From: Cronobacter malonaticus LMG 23826
Lineage (GTDB): Bacteria; Pseudomonadota; Gammaproteobacteria; Enterobacterales; Enterobacteriaceae
Assembly (NCBI RefSeq): GCF_001277215.2
Contig: NZ_CP013940.1
Span: forward strand, 3,348,001-3,412,000
DNA: 64,000 nt
Reading direction: 5' to 3'
Shown here in pieces: positions 9,815 through 18,674 of this stretch; within the stretch, counting starts at the first letter, position 1, and each line of letters starts with the position of its first letter. Below the pieces are notes generated by a model. That model had not been told where the DNA came from. It made no database searches and worked only from the letters and a program-made list of their open reading frames with translations. The position numbers were made by a program, and so were the translations under genes.

Positions 9815-10768
9815 ATGAATACTTCTCCCTGGCCGAACCCGCTGATTGAGCAGCGCGCCGACCCGTTTATCCTGCGTCATCAGGGCCAGTACTATTTTAT
9901 CGCCTCTGTACCGGAGTATGACCGGCTGGAAATTCGCCGCGCGCCCTCGATTGAATCGCTGCGCCAGGCGCAACCGGTCGTGGTCTGGCGTAAGCCGGAG
10001 TCCGGGCCGATGAGCGAGCTTATCTGGGCACCAGAGCTGCATCATATTAACAACAAATGGTACATCTACTTTGCCGCAGCCCCGACGCGCGCGCTGAAAG
10101 ACAACATGTTTCAGCACCGGATGTATGTACTGGAGTGTGCAGACAGCGACCCGCTGACCGGCACCTGGACGGATAAAGGCCAGATTCAGACGCCTTACGA
10201 TACCTTCTCACTGGACGCTACGACCTTCGAACATCAGGGCAAGCTCTGGTATCTGTGGGCGCAAAAAGCGCCGGATATTCCGGGTAATTCCAATCTGTAC
10301 CTGTGCGAAATGGAAAACCCGTGGACGCTGAAAGGCGAGCCGGTGATGCTGAGCAAGCCTGAGCTCGAGTGGGAGTGCCGCGGCTTTTTAGTCAATGAAG
10401 GCCCGGCAGTGGTAAAGCACGGCGAACGCCTGTTCGTGACTTACTCTGCGAGTGCAACCGATGAAAACTACTGCATGGGGCTGCTCTGGATAGATCAGGC
10501 GGCGGATTTGTGCGACCCGCGTAACTGGCATAAATCCCCACAGCCGGTTTTCACCACCAGCTATGAAAACCGGCAGTACGGCCCAGGTCACAACAGCTTC
10601 ACGACTACCCCGGATGGTCAGGATGTGCTGGTGTACCATGCGCGCAACTATACGGAAATCGAAGGCGATCCGCTTTGGGACCCGAACCGCCATACCCGCG
10701 TGAAGCTGATTACGTGGGATGATGACGGCATGCCCCAGTTTGGCACTCCACTCGCCGATCATCCCTAA
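9815..10768 (+). CDS. Glycoside hydrolase family 43, probable cytoplasmic arabinofuranosidase
   Basis: The 317-residue protein has the five-bladed propeller signatures of GH43: the general base in ADPF (D16), the pKa-modulating aspartate in SLDATTF (D134) and the general acid in NEGPAVV (E195). The SVPEYDRLEI motif recalls exo-1,5-alpha-L-arabinofuranosidases; a beta-xylosidase activity is the alternative. No signal peptide is present, so it should act in the cytoplasm on sugars brought in by the preceding symporter. Two ATGs occur (9812, 9815); the AAGGAG site favours the second. The pair forms one operon. Confidence 0.83.
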   Translation: MNTSPWPNPLIEQRADPFILRHQGQYYFIASVPEYDRLEIRRAPSIESLRQAQPVVVWRKPESGPMSELIWAPELHHINNKWYIYFAAAPTRALKDNMFQHRMYVLECADSDPLTGTWTDKGQIQTPYDTFSLDATTFEHQGKLWYLWAQKAPDIPGNSNLYLCEMENPWTLKGEPVMLSKPELEWECRGFLVNEGPAVVKHGERLFVTYSASATDENYCMGLLWIDQAADLCDPRNWHKSPQPVFTTSYENRQYGPGHNSFTTTPDGQDVLVYHARNYTEIEGDPLWDPNRHTRVKLITWDDDGMPQFGTPLADHP

Positions 10769-10779
10769 GGTACTTTCAG

Positions 10780-10803
10780 CGGCACGCTCACATGAGCGTG
10801 CCG
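10780..10803. terminator. Convergent hairpin between GH43 gene and ampE
   Basis: CGGCACGCTCA and TGAGCGTGCCG form an 11-bp stem around a 2-base centre. It overlaps the ampE stop codon and lies twelve bases after the GH43 stop, so it can serve both converging transcripts. No strong T-run is present. Confidence 0.6.
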
Positions 10804-11642
10804 TAAATCGTTAACAACGCCACCACCACCACAATTACCAGCGTCGCTTTCTTCGCCATCGACACCGCCGCCTTCGGCGTTGCCACCTTATCCACGTGCG
10901 GTTCACGCGCCAGCGCAAACTGCGCCAGGCCCGTCAGCACCTGATACTGCGAGGTATAGCGATCAAGCAGTGAGGCAAACCACGCGGGCAGCGCTTTTTC
11001 CCCATGTCCAACGAGCGCATACACCACGCCTGCCAGGCGCACCGGCACCCAGTCCAGCACATGCAGTATTGCATCAATGCCCGACAGCAATCGCTGGTGC
11101 GGGGTGTGATGACGGGCAACCCAGCTCTGCCAGGCGCGTAAAAAGGCATAGCCTGTCAGCGTCACCGGTCCCCACATACCGCCCACCACAAACCAGAACA
11201 TCGGTGCCAGATAAAAGCGGTAGTTAATCCATAACAGGCCGTTTTGCAGTTCGCGCAAATATTCACGCTCATCGCAACCCGGCGGCACGCCGTGGATGAG
11301 CGTCAGTTCATACGCCATGTTTTCGCGTGCGTGGCTGTCATCATGGCTCGCCGCTTTAAGATAAGCGTGATAGTGCCTGCGTACTCCGCCTGCCCCGATA
11401 CACAGCACGCCGATTAGGATCCAGAAAATCAGCAGCGGTACATTAAAGAACCAGCCTTCCAGCGCGTTCAGGCAAAGGAAGACCACCAGCATTGCCAGCA
11501 CCGCCATACCGAGCGTAAAGAACAGTGAAAAGTGGCGTACGCGGCGAAACAGCGGCTCAAGGCGATGATCCAGTTGCCAGTGTTCGCCCAGTTTGAAAAG
11601 CCGTTCGGCGATAAGCACCAGCAGCAGGGTGAAAAGCGTCAT
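10788..11642 (-). CDS. ampE: Inner-membrane protein AmpE
   Basis: Polytopic inner-membrane protein of 284 residues, the same length as in E. coli. The N-terminus [20 protein letters not shown] is typical of the family, and several hydrophobic stretches are visible (near 40-90, 145-165 and the C-terminal 265-284). It is co-encoded with AmpD and linked to sensing of peptidoglycan turnover and beta-lactamase induction; its biochemical role is unclear. The start overlaps the ampD stop by four bases (ATGA), so the two are translationally coupled. Confidence 0.95.
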   Translation of the reverse strand: MTLFTLLLVLIAERLFKLGEHWQLDHRLEPLFRRVRHFSLFFTLGMAVLAMLVVFLCLNALEGWFFNVPLLIFWILIGVLCIGAGGVRRHYHAYLKAASHDDSHARENMAYELTLIHGVPPGCDEREYLRELQNGLLWINYRFYLAPMFWFVVGGMWGPVTLTGYAFLRAWQSWVARHHTPHQRLLSGIDAILHVLDWVPVRLAGVVYALVGHGEKALPAWFASLLDRYTSQYQVLTGLAQFALAREPHVDKVATPKAAVSMAKKATLVIVVVVALLTIYGTLM

Positions 11643-12208
11643 CTCATCTCCTTATCAGACGGGTCGGCCACCAGCGCGCGAAAGCGCGTCCAGTCAAAAG
11701 CCGGACCGGGATCGGTTTTACGTTCAGGCGCGATATCGCTGTGTCCGGTCATATGATTTTTCATCGCCGGGTAAAGGCTTATCAGCGTGCGCGTCACGGC
11801 GGCCAGTTGCCGGTACTGCGCATCGGTGTATGGCTGTACATCCGTTCCTTCAAGCTCAATGCCAATAGAAAAGTCGTTGCAGCGCTCGCGCCCTTGATAG
11901 CAGGATACGCCAGCGTGCCAGGCGCGTTTATTAAAAGGCACATACTGCACAATTTCACCGTCGCGGCGAATCAGGCAGTGAGCCGACACACGCAGATGGG
12001 CGATGCCCGCGAAATAAGGGTGCGCCTGCGAGTCAAGCGTACCGGCGAACAGGGCGTCGATCCACGGACCACCAAACTCGCCCGGCGGCAGGCTGATGTT
12101 ATGCACCACCAGCAACGAAGGCGCTTCATCCTCTGGCCGACAGTCGTGATGCGGCGAGGGTGCGTGCCGGGCATCCACCAGCCAGCCATCTTTCACCTGC
12201 ATGTGCAA
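11639..12208 (-). CDS. ampD: 1,6-anhydro-N-acetylmuramyl-L-alanine amidase AmpD
   Basis: Cytoplasmic zinc amidase that removes peptides from anhydro-muropeptides in cell-wall recycling; its loss derepresses AmpC in species that have it. The 189 residues contain the zinc ligands H36 (VVHNISL), H156 (MTGHSDIAP) and D166 ([10 protein letters not shown]), with catalytic E120 in GIELEG. The N-terminus is a few residues longer than the 183-residue E. coli protein; M3 is an alternative start. First gene of ampDE, divergent from nadC. No ampC or ampR lies in the window. Confidence 0.96.
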   Translation of the reverse strand: MHMQVKDGWLVDARHAPSPHHDCRPEDEAPSLLVVHNISLPPGEFGGPWIDALFAGTLDSQAHPYFAGIAHLRVSAHCLIRRDGEIVQYVPFNKRAWHAGVSCYQGRERCNDFSIGIELEGTDVQPYTDAQYRQLAAVTRTLISLYPAMKNHMTGHSDIAPERKTDPGPAFDWTRFRALVADPSDKEMR

Positions 12209-12268
12209 TTCTCCTTTCTGTGGTACTCAAACTCGCTTCAGAGTAGCATGATTCATTCTTTTGATTAG

Positions 12269-13180
<912 letters not shown>

Positions 13181-13188
13181 CTCACCGC

Positions 13189-13218
13189 AGGGCAGGGTTT
13201 CGCCTGCCCTCTCCTTTT
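13189..13218 (+). terminator. Terminator after nadC
   Basis: AGGGCAGG (13189-13196) and CCTGCCCT (13203-13210) form an 8-bp stem with a 6-base loop followed by CTCCTTTTC. It separates nadC from the pilus operon. Confidence 0.72.
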
Positions 13219-13291
13219 CTTGCCGTAATCTTCCTGTTTCCTCGCTTTCTTGTCTCGGTATTTTTTTAACACTCTGTTGTTTATTAAAGAA

Positions 13292-13323
13292 TTTGCGAGA
13301 CTTTACGCAACTGCGTCGCAGTT
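13292..13323 (+). promoter_or_regulatory. CRP-S (Sxy-dependent) site before ppdD
   Basis: TTTGCGA-GACTTT-ACGCAA (13292-13310) matches the CRP-S type site TGCGA-N6-TCGCA in all but one core base. This class needs the competence activator Sxy together with CRP and controls ppdD in E. coli. A second dyad, AACTGCG-T-CGCAGTT (13309-13323), abuts it. A plausible -10 AATAAT lies at 13335-13340, placing the site close to -45. Motif seen; regulation inferred from the family. Confidence 0.65.
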
Positions 13324-13433
13324 TCGTGCAACACAATAATTCTCTTCTGAAGACAGATTCCTGAATCGGTTTCTTTGTCTGGAGACGCTTTTCACGGCCT
13401 GACAGAGTGGCGTCACCCAAACAAGGAGGAACC

Positions 13434-13868
13434 ATGAACAGACAGAGCGGCTTCACACTAATCGAACTAATGGTGGTGATAGGCATCATCGCCATTCTTA
13501 GCGCCATCGGCGTACCTGCATACCAGAACTACCTGCGCAAAGCGGCGCTGACGGACATGCTGCAAACGGTTATCCCTTATCGCACCGCGATTGAGCTTTG
13601 CGTTATCGATCGCGGCGGGCTTAGCAGTTGCGATGCGGGCACAAATGGCATTCCGGCACCGAAAACGACGCGTTATGTGAGTGAAATGACCGTTGCACAG
13701 GGCGTAATAAGCGCCACCGGGCAGGACAGCCTTAACGGTCTGTCGGTCATGCTCACGCCGCAGTGGAACAGCGCTAATGGCATGGAAGGCTGGAAGCGAA
13801 CCTGCGCAACCAGCGATACCGCGATGCAACAGGCCTGTGAAGATGTCTTCCGCAGTTCGTTACCTTAA
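13434..13868 (+). CDS. ppdD: Major type IV prepilin PpdD
   Basis: Pilin subunit of the competence-type type IV pilus. The start follows AAGGAGGA; the leader MNRQSG is cut before F7, giving the usual FTLIELMVVIGIIAILSAIG hydrophobic spine with Glu5 of the mature chain. Two cysteine pairs (CVIDRGGLSSC and the C-terminal CATSD...QQAC) fit the disulfides of PpdD. The protein has 144 residues (146 in E. coli). It leads the ppdD-hofB-hofC operon; hofB begins 14 bases downstream but is interrupted. Confidence 0.95.
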   Translation: MNRQSGFTLIELMVVIGIIAILSAIGVPAYQNYLRKAALTDMLQTVIPYRTAIELCVIDRGGLSSCDAGTNGIPAPKTTRYVSEMTVAQGVISATGQDSLNGLSVMLTPQWNSANGMEGWKRTCATSDTAMQQACEDVFRSSLP

Positions 13869-13882
13869 ATGAGGACGCTGCG

Positions 13883-14836
13883 ATGCCACTCGATTATTTA
13901 CATACGTTATGCCAGCGTCATAACGCGCTGGTCCTGAATATCGACGACGCCACGGTGCACATCGCCGTGGCGGGTGAGCCAAGTAATGAATTGATGGATG
14001 CGCTACGGTTTTCCACGCACCGGCATATTGATATCGAGTGCTGGAGCGCCGAACGGCTGGAAAAAGAGCGGCAGTTGGCGGCTGAGCCGTTACGTCCGGC
14101 CGCGCAGGATGAAAGTGCTTCTGTGGTGGGGCTGATTGACCAGACGCTGCAACAGGCGCTACAGCGGCGCGCATCCGATATCCACTTTGAACCCGCCGAA
14201 GCGCACTACCAGATAAGATTCCGAATAGATGGCGTTTTGCATCCCTTGCCGCCGCTGCCTGCGGCACTTGCCAGCGCGCTGACGGCGCGTCTCAAAGTGC
14301 TGGGCAATCTTGATATTGCGGAACGCAGGCTTCCGCAGGATGGACAGTTCAGCATCGAACTTGGTGGGCGAACGGTCTCTTTTCGCATCTCTACCCTGCT
14401 CTGCCGCTGCGGCGAGAAAGTGGTTTTACGTCTGTTACAGCAAACGGAGCAGCCGCTGGAAGTGCAGGCCCTGGGGCTATCGCCAGCGCAGCAAACGCTC
14501 TTTTGCCAGGCGTTACAGCGCCCGCAGGGACTGATACTGGTTACCGGCCCCACGGGGAGCGGCAAAACCGTCACGCTGTATACTGCGCTTAGTACGCTGA
14601 ATGAACCGCAGGTAAATATCTGCAGCGTAGAAGATCCGGTCGAGATCCCTGTGACAGGTCTTAACCAGACGCCGGTGCTGCCTAAAGCGGGGCTGACGTT
14701 CCAGGCGGTGCTGCGCGCGCTGCTCAGGCAGGATCCGGACGTTATTATGATTGGTGAGATTCGCGATCTCGAAACTGCGGAAATCGCCGTAAAAGCGGCT
14801 CAGACCGGGCATCTGGTGCTAATTACAACTCTCTAA
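13883..14836 (+). pseudogene. hofB: hofB 5' part (pilus assembly ATPase), interrupted by element
   Basis: This part encodes residues 1-312 of the GspE/PilB-type ATPase that powers pilus polymerisation. It keeps the N2 domain, Walker A (GPTGSGKT), the Asp box and Walker B (DPDVIMIGEIRDLETAEI), but stops in the His box: AQTGHLVL is followed by ITTL and a stop coded by the inserted DNA. Missing are the catalytic His-box STLHTNS and the C-terminal Cys4 zinc motif, so the truncated 317-residue product should be inactive. The missing part lies at 22450-22896 in the same frame; together they give 460 residues (461 in E. coli). Confidence 0.95.
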
Positions 14837-14844
14837 TAACTAAC
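14801..14844. other. attL, left junction of the hofB element
   Basis: Host DNA reads CATCTGGTG to 14818; element DNA begins AATTACAACTCTC at 14821. The dinucleotide CT at 14819-14820 can belong to either side and recurs at 22450-22451, as expected for the 2-base crossover of a serine recombinase. The junction was found by comparing the two hofB parts with the known HofB protein. The element-side half-site (14821-14844) is an imperfect inverted copy of 22426-22449. Confidence 0.8.
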
Positions 14845-14976
14845 TTCGATTTGTATAGATGTTAAGCGACTTCAAGGATATGGCTTAGAGCTTTGCCAGA
14901 CAGTTCCAATTGATTCCTACGCTGGTTTTATTTACAGTGAATCGTGATAAAGCAAGTAGCATTCAGGAGATTACTT

Positions 14977-15198
14977 ATGTCCTCTTATGATTCGCGGGTT
15001 CAGTTGACGTCAAAAAGCAGCGTTATCTATAAGTTTCTGGTTCATGCGGCTACCCCACAGGGGGCAAGAGTTAAAGTCCAAAACCATCTGAGAAAGCTGG
15101 GAGATTTTGATTTCAGTGAAATTTGCATTTCGTCTATGGAGGTGAGGGGTGATGTCTTGCTTCTAAACCCTGACGGTACAAAGTGCCTGATTCTTTAA
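14977..15198 (+). CDS. Small unknown protein near the left end of the element
   Basis: The 73-residue product begins MSSYDSRVQLTSKSS; AGGAGA (14965-14970) six bases upstream decides this start over an in-frame ATG at 14944. It is the only element gene reading toward the right. No membrane segment, signal or metal-binding cysteine pattern is visible (C48 and C70 are isolated), and I do not recognise a family. Its place beside attL would suit a recombination directionality factor or a regulator, but nothing in the sequence proves that. Confidence 0.6.
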   Translation: MSSYDSRVQLTSKSSVIYKFLVHAATPQGARVKVQNHLRKLGDFDFSEICISSMEVRGDVLLLNPDGTKCLIL

Positions 15199-15209
15199 GG
15201 TACAAGTCA

Positions 15210-15431
15210 TCATCGAAATGTATGTTTTTCAAGCAGATGAACAATAACGATGTGATGTCGCTGCTTATCACTACACCCTGCAATACCGTATCGCTTAACC
15301 AGTTCATAGCCGACCTTATCCAGCCTTTTAAGTAGCTGCTCAGGTAGCGATAAGACCAAATTAAAGGCTACGGGGGTAAGCACCTCTTGCTTATCATTTT
15401 GTTTCAGTGGGTTGAATGCGTAAAGGTTCAT
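15210..15431 (-). CDS. Small unknown protein, last gene of the left operon
   Basis: The 73-residue product begins MNLYAFNPLKQNDKQEVLTP and has a central LSLPEQLLKRLDKVGYELVK segment that may form an amphipathic helix and resembles short DNA-binding or antitoxin-like proteins only in general character. Its ATG overlaps the stop of the preceding gene by four bases (ATGA), which supports real translation and coupling. Family not recognised. Confidence 0.55.
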   Translation of the reverse strand: MNLYAFNPLKQNDKQEVLTPVAFNLVLSLPEQLLKRLDKVGYELVKRYGIAGCSDKQRHHIVIVHLLEKHTFR

Positions 15432-15613
15432 TGTTCAGTCTCCACGTTTCGTAGCATCTCACCAATTGCCAGTATTAGACGCTGTTCTTCTGACTTAATT
15501 CCGTCACCGATTCGGTTTGCCAGCCTTTCCAGTTTCCCCAAATAAAAAGAGTGAAGGTTCAGAGCTATGTTTGCTCGTACTTGCTGACCATAAGCATTGA
15601 AGAGTTGATTCAT
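15428..15613 (-). CDS. Small unknown helical protein
   Basis: The 61-residue product begins MNQLFNAYGQQVRANIALNL and looks wholly helical and charged. It starts directly after the stop of the previous gene (TAAATG) and ends in a four-base overlap with the next, so it is part of a tightly coupled four-gene operon. No family recognised; no signal or membrane segment. Confidence 0.55.
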   Translation of the reverse strand: MNQLFNAYGQQVRANIALNLHSFYLGKLERLANRIGDGIKSEEQRLILAIGEMLRNVETEQ

Positions 15614-15874
15614 TTACAGCCCTCCTGTCATTTTCCTGATTGCATCTTTGAGAGCTGTATCTCTTTGCTGTTCAATTGTTGGCTTTGGCTTAACCTTGTA
15701 AGTGGTGACTGCTTTCGATGGTTTCACAGTTGGTTTAGGCTTACTGCCTGAAGAGAGTGATTTATAAGTTGCTTCACTGATTTCTTTTTGACCGTTGAAA
15801 TATTTGAATTCCATTGAGTCAGTATTAGGGTTATAGCTGCCACGTTTGGACAGCCCTTTCATTGGAGTAATCAT
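15614..15874 (-). CDS. Small unknown basic protein
   Basis: The 86-residue product begins MITPMKGLSKRGSYNPNTDS. It has a Lys/Pro/Ser-rich middle (KPKPTVKPSKAVTTYKVKPK) suggesting a flexible linker or nucleic-acid contact, and a short helical end. Its start overlaps the upstream stop by one base (TAATG). No family recognised. Position in a coupled operon is the main evidence that it is a gene. Confidence 0.55.
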   Translation of the reverse strand: MITPMKGLSKRGSYNPNTDSMEFKYFNGQKEISEATYKSLSSGSKPKPTVKPSKAVTTYKVKPKPTIEQQRDTALKDAIRKMTGGL

Positions 15875-16449
15875 TATTCTGTTACCTCTTCAGAGTCAGT
15901 TACAATCACGTTTAAATAGCTTTCAAATAATTTAATCGAATCCAGAGCTTTACGGGCTTCGATTACGATTTTATTTCGCTGATGGACAGCTTCAGAGGCT
16001 TTTACCTTCAGACGTTCAATCATCTTATCAATAGTTGACTCAGCCTCTGCTGTAGCCTTATCAGTTATGTCCTGAAGAGGATTATCTTTAGCGTTCTTTG
16101 GCACACGAATGAAACTAATTACACCGATACCCATGCGGTGAACCATGTAGCCAGAATAAGCCATTGACTCAATAATCTGCTGTTGGTTCGTTGGGTAAAC
16201 CTGCTTCACAATGAAACCGTGACGTTCTGAAGGATTAGCCAGATATTCGGCAGTTTTCCGGTTAATCAATTGCTGGCGTGATTCTACTGCATCCCGATAT
16301 TCAGATTCTGCTTTAGACATCTTGTCAGTGGCCTGTTGAACCTTCGGGAAATAGAGCTTCTCAATATGCTGACGTTGTTCAAAAGGTAGCAGATGGTTAA
16401 TACTTGCGATGGGTTGGTTAATTGATACGGCTTTATTCAAGGTTGTCAT
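15874..16449 (-). CDS. Unknown 191-residue helical protein, first gene of the left operon
   Basis: The start MTTLNKAVSINQPIASINHL behind a GAGAG site is preferred over an in-frame ATG 30 bases upstream. Two long charged helical stretches (about 35-75 and 135-180) suggest coiled coils, separated by a compact segment containing HGFIVKQVYP and MGIGVISFIRVP. No catalytic motif, signal peptide or membrane helix is visible. It heads the run of four coupled small genes. I do not recognise a family; a structural or DNA-organising role would be a guess. Confidence 0.6.
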   Translation of the reverse strand: MTTLNKAVSINQPIASINHLLPFEQRQHIEKLYFPKVQQATDKMSKAESEYRDAVESRQQLINRKTAEYLANPSERHGFIVKQVYPTNQQQIIESMAYSGYMVHRMGIGVISFIRVPKNAKDNPLQDITDKATAEAESTIDKMIERLKVKASEAVHQRNKIVIEARKALDSIKLFESYLNVIVTDSEEVTE

Positions 16450-16483
16450 TAGTAACTCTCTCGTGAAATTCAGATACAAAAAT

Positions 16484-16523
16484 ACACCACACAGGCCGTC
16501 TTTTTACGTAACCCGTGTAGTGT
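16484..16523. repeat. Inverted repeat before the left operon
   Basis: ACACCACAC (16484-16492) and GTGTAGTGT (16515-16523) are complementary except for one pair and lie 35-75 bases upstream of the 191-residue gene. They could form an operator or a leader hairpin. Function not known. Confidence 0.4.
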
Positions 16524-16631
16524 AATCTGGAATATGTAAGGGGTTGGCTAACCTGTCTCCGAGGAAGGATGCCACAGGAAAGCCATTAATCTGTCAGAAA
16601 ATCAATTCAATACACAAATGTTAACGTATTG

Positions 16632-16823
16632 TTAAATTCCGTCAAGAGGTTTCAGCTTCTGACAGATAGCCTTAATGATTTCGTACCGTCTGGTTTTAGT
16701 CATCATACGAGGCGGGGTGTAATTGGAGGAAGATGTAATTCCTGTTAATTCGGAAAGTCTCTTGAATTGCATATAGAAAAGATGTGTCTTCTCAGCTACA
16801 ACGATAAAGTATTTCTTTTTCAT
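16632..16823 (-). CDS. Small basic unknown protein
   Basis: The 63-residue product begins MKKKYFIVVAEKTHLFYMQF and is rich in Lys and Arg (MMTKTRRYEIIKAICQKLKP). No clear helix-turn-helix or zinc motif can be assigned. No good ribosome site is seen, and the gene stands alone between two inverted repeats, so it is the least certain gene call in the element. It might be a small DNA-binding regulator. Confidence 0.4.
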   Translation of the reverse strand: MKKKYFIVVAEKTHLFYMQFKRLSELTGITSSSNYTPPRMMTKTRRYEIIKAICQKLKPLDGI

Positions 16824-16847
16824 TCATATTAATAGTCCCTAAACAGA

Positions 16848-16888
16848 AAAGGTCACTCCCCATGATAAAACCTGAGAAAGTGACCTTT
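16848..16888. repeat. Perfect 10-bp inverted repeat upstream of the small basic protein
   Basis: AAAGGTCACT (16848-16857) and AGTGACCTTT (16879-16888) pair perfectly around 21 bases. It lies 25-65 bases upstream of the 63-residue gene and could be an operator or leader hairpin. No T-run follows on either strand. Confidence 0.5.
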
Positions 16889-17635
16889 CAATGATTCTCA
16901 CCTATCTAAGACCCTGTTGACCAATTTTGATAAATGAGTTTACTGTATTATTATCATACGAATATGTGTTTTTGTCCAGTGGTTTATTGTTATTACAGAC
17001 TTTGATGAGTAATTATTATGGGCGGGGTGAATGGGATGGCACAAATACATATTTAGCACTTTTTGTTAATAAAAATTCATGAAAATATGATATAAATAGA
17101 GTTATCTGTTAAGTTAACTGATTGAGTCTTTTTGTTTCACTTCAATAAACATGGCTAACGCAAAAGCCATGAAATTTGATTGATTCACTTACAAAGGATA
17201 TCAATAAAACTTAACAGAAAGTTAAATTCCCGAATCACCAATCATATAAATCTCACCTAGCTTCGCTTATCGGTGATTCTGGTTTCCACCTTGTAGCCTT
17301 GACAGTAAATCATATCGGGATCCGTGAAAGAGGCTTTGAAGCTGGTGGATGAATTTTCACAAATATTATCTTTCTAAAAAATTTCCAGACCTATTTTTAT
17401 TTCAGCTTCACCGGAAACTTTCAGCATATCTAGAGCACCTTTGAAGATTTTGGATAGTCTGAATCTCTCTACTTAGTAGCGCCCTTTTCAAAGGTTCCGT
17501 ACCAATGGCAAAAAATGAACATATCTGAGCCTGTACAGCGTTCTAAGCGATTGTTTAATGATGGCAACCTAGCCCACAGGATAATATAAAGACTGCTTAG
17601 AATGCGTTACAGGGATCCTGATAAATGTCAGACAT
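16889..17635. other. Structured non-coding stretch of the element
   Basis: About 750 AT-rich bases without a supported gene. Three dyads are visible: CATGGCT/AGCCATG (17150-17171, 8-base loop), GAATCACC/GGTGATTC (17232-17279) and TTCTAAGC/GCTTAGAA (17541-17602). The stretch may hold an origin, a transfer or packaging site, a small RNA or promoters. No direct-repeat iteron series, tRNA or riboswitch was recognised. Confidence 0.45.
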
Positions 17636-17660
17636 AAAAAAGCCCCGCACAAAGCAGGGC
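17636..17660 (-). terminator. Terminator after the small serine recombinase
   Basis: On the minus strand GCCCTGC and GCGGGGC (one G-U pair) form a 7-bp stem with a 5-base loop followed by six U. It starts 20 bases after the recombinase stop codon. Confidence 0.8.
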
Positions 17661-17680
17661 GTAAATCTTCAACAATTCGA

Positions 17681-18304
17681 TTAAACCACCTCTTTGAGGC
17701 TCTTACTGACCTTTGCCACCGTTGCCCTTGAACAATTCACCGTTTCCATTACGTCACTGTAAGACATCCCAGCCTGTAACAGCTTGGCTATTCTCTCATT
17801 GCGCTGTGTGTCCTCTGGACGGCCTTTATATTTTCCGTCTGATTTGGCCTTAACAATCCCCTGAGCCTGTCTTCTCTTACGGTCTGTGTAATCCTTTCTG
17901 GCAATAGCGGCGAGCATGTCCAGCATCATCCCGTTTAACGCCTCAAGCATCCTGCTGGTGAACTCATCCCCTGACTGAATAAGCTGGTGGCTTGTTGGCA
18001 GGTCTAAGGCAACGACTCTCACACCTTTCTCATTAATCAGTGACCGTAACTTGTTCCAGTCTTCACCGCTCAAACGTGACAGGCGGTCTACCTGCTCCAC
18101 TAAGAGAACATCTCCCTTCTGCGCAATATCCAGCAATCTGAACAACTCAGGACGCTTTAGAGATGCACCAGATTCATTCTCTGTGAAGTAGCTTGAAATA
18201 GTCATACCGTTGGCTGTAGCGAACTCACCCAACTGACCTTTGGCGCGTGTTGCGTCTTGCTGAGTGGTGGAAGCTCTGAGGTAAGCGTAGACACGTGAAG
18301 TCAT
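17681..18304 (-). CDS. Small serine recombinase (resolvase/invertase family)
   Basis: The 207 residues show the N-terminal catalytic domain with nucleophile S12 in AYLRAST, the EQVDRLSRLSGEDW region near 70-85 and the long E-helix region, then a C-terminal helix-turn-helix (AGMSYSDVMETVNCSRATVA, about 174-193). This is the size and layout of Tn3-type resolvases and Hin/Gin invertases, distinct from the large recombinase of the same element. It might resolve multimers or invert or regulate DNA; no hix-like inverted pair was found. A repeat array lies directly upstream. No good ribosome site precedes the ATG. Confidence 0.88.
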   Translation of the reverse strand: MTSRVYAYLRASTTQQDATRAKGQLGEFATANGMTISSYFTENESGASLKRPELFRLLDIAQKGDVLLVEQVDRLSRLSGEDWNKLRSLINEKGVRVVALDLPTSHQLIQSGDEFTSRMLEALNGMMLDMLAAIARKDYTDRKRRQAQGIVKAKSDGKYKGRPEDTQRNERIAKLLQAGMSYSDVMETVNCSRATVAKVSKSLKEVV

Positions 18305-18308
18305 GATA

Positions 18309-18398
18309 GTGAACCGTAGCAGTCTGTTTAAGATGGTTCAATTATATCAGTCTGTTTTACGTGGTTCAATAAACCATTTTTGAGGTGAACTGGTTCAC
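18309..18398. repeat. Repeat array upstream of the small recombinase (possible res/operator)
   Basis: Two direct copies of a 25-base unit with matching CAGTCTGTTT and TGGTTCAAT parts start at 18320 and 18348 (28-base period). A perfect dyad GTGAAC-TG-GTTCAC follows at 18385-18398, and a further GTGAACC lies at 18310-18316. All share the GGTTCA word. Several spaced recombinase-length sites right before a resolvase gene are typical of res sites, which double as its operator. Binding is inferred. Confidence 0.55.
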
Positions 18399-18638
18399 TA
18401 AATCGGTGCTTGTTGAGGTATACCTTAACCAGACCGGAAGCAGCGTGTAAATTACCAGTAAGTTCACTGTAATCACCACAAAACAGAAAAGTGGCCTGAG
18501 GTCAGGGCTGGCAAGCCATCGAAGAAGAAAACATGGAGTGTAAGAAAACTGTTAATCACTGTTAAAACAATGAATAACCATTCAAATTGGTCAGTATTTG
18601 CGGGTTCTTAATGTATAACTATGCATTTTTTTGAAATG

Positions 18639-18666
18639 AAAAAGAAAGGCCGTCTAGTCTGACGGC
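18639..18666 (-). terminator. Terminator after the membrane/coiled-coil gene
   Basis: GCCGTC (18649-18654) and GACGGC (18661-18666) form a 6-bp stem, followed on the minus strand by CTTTCTTTTT. It lies eight bases after the stop codon and would close the AbiTii cassette transcript. Confidence 0.7.
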
Positions 18667-18674
18667 AACCTTAA

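Noticed and set aside
17681..18304. Invertible promoter or gene switch run by the small recombinase
   Set aside because: No pair of inverted recombination sites flanking a segment was found nearby.
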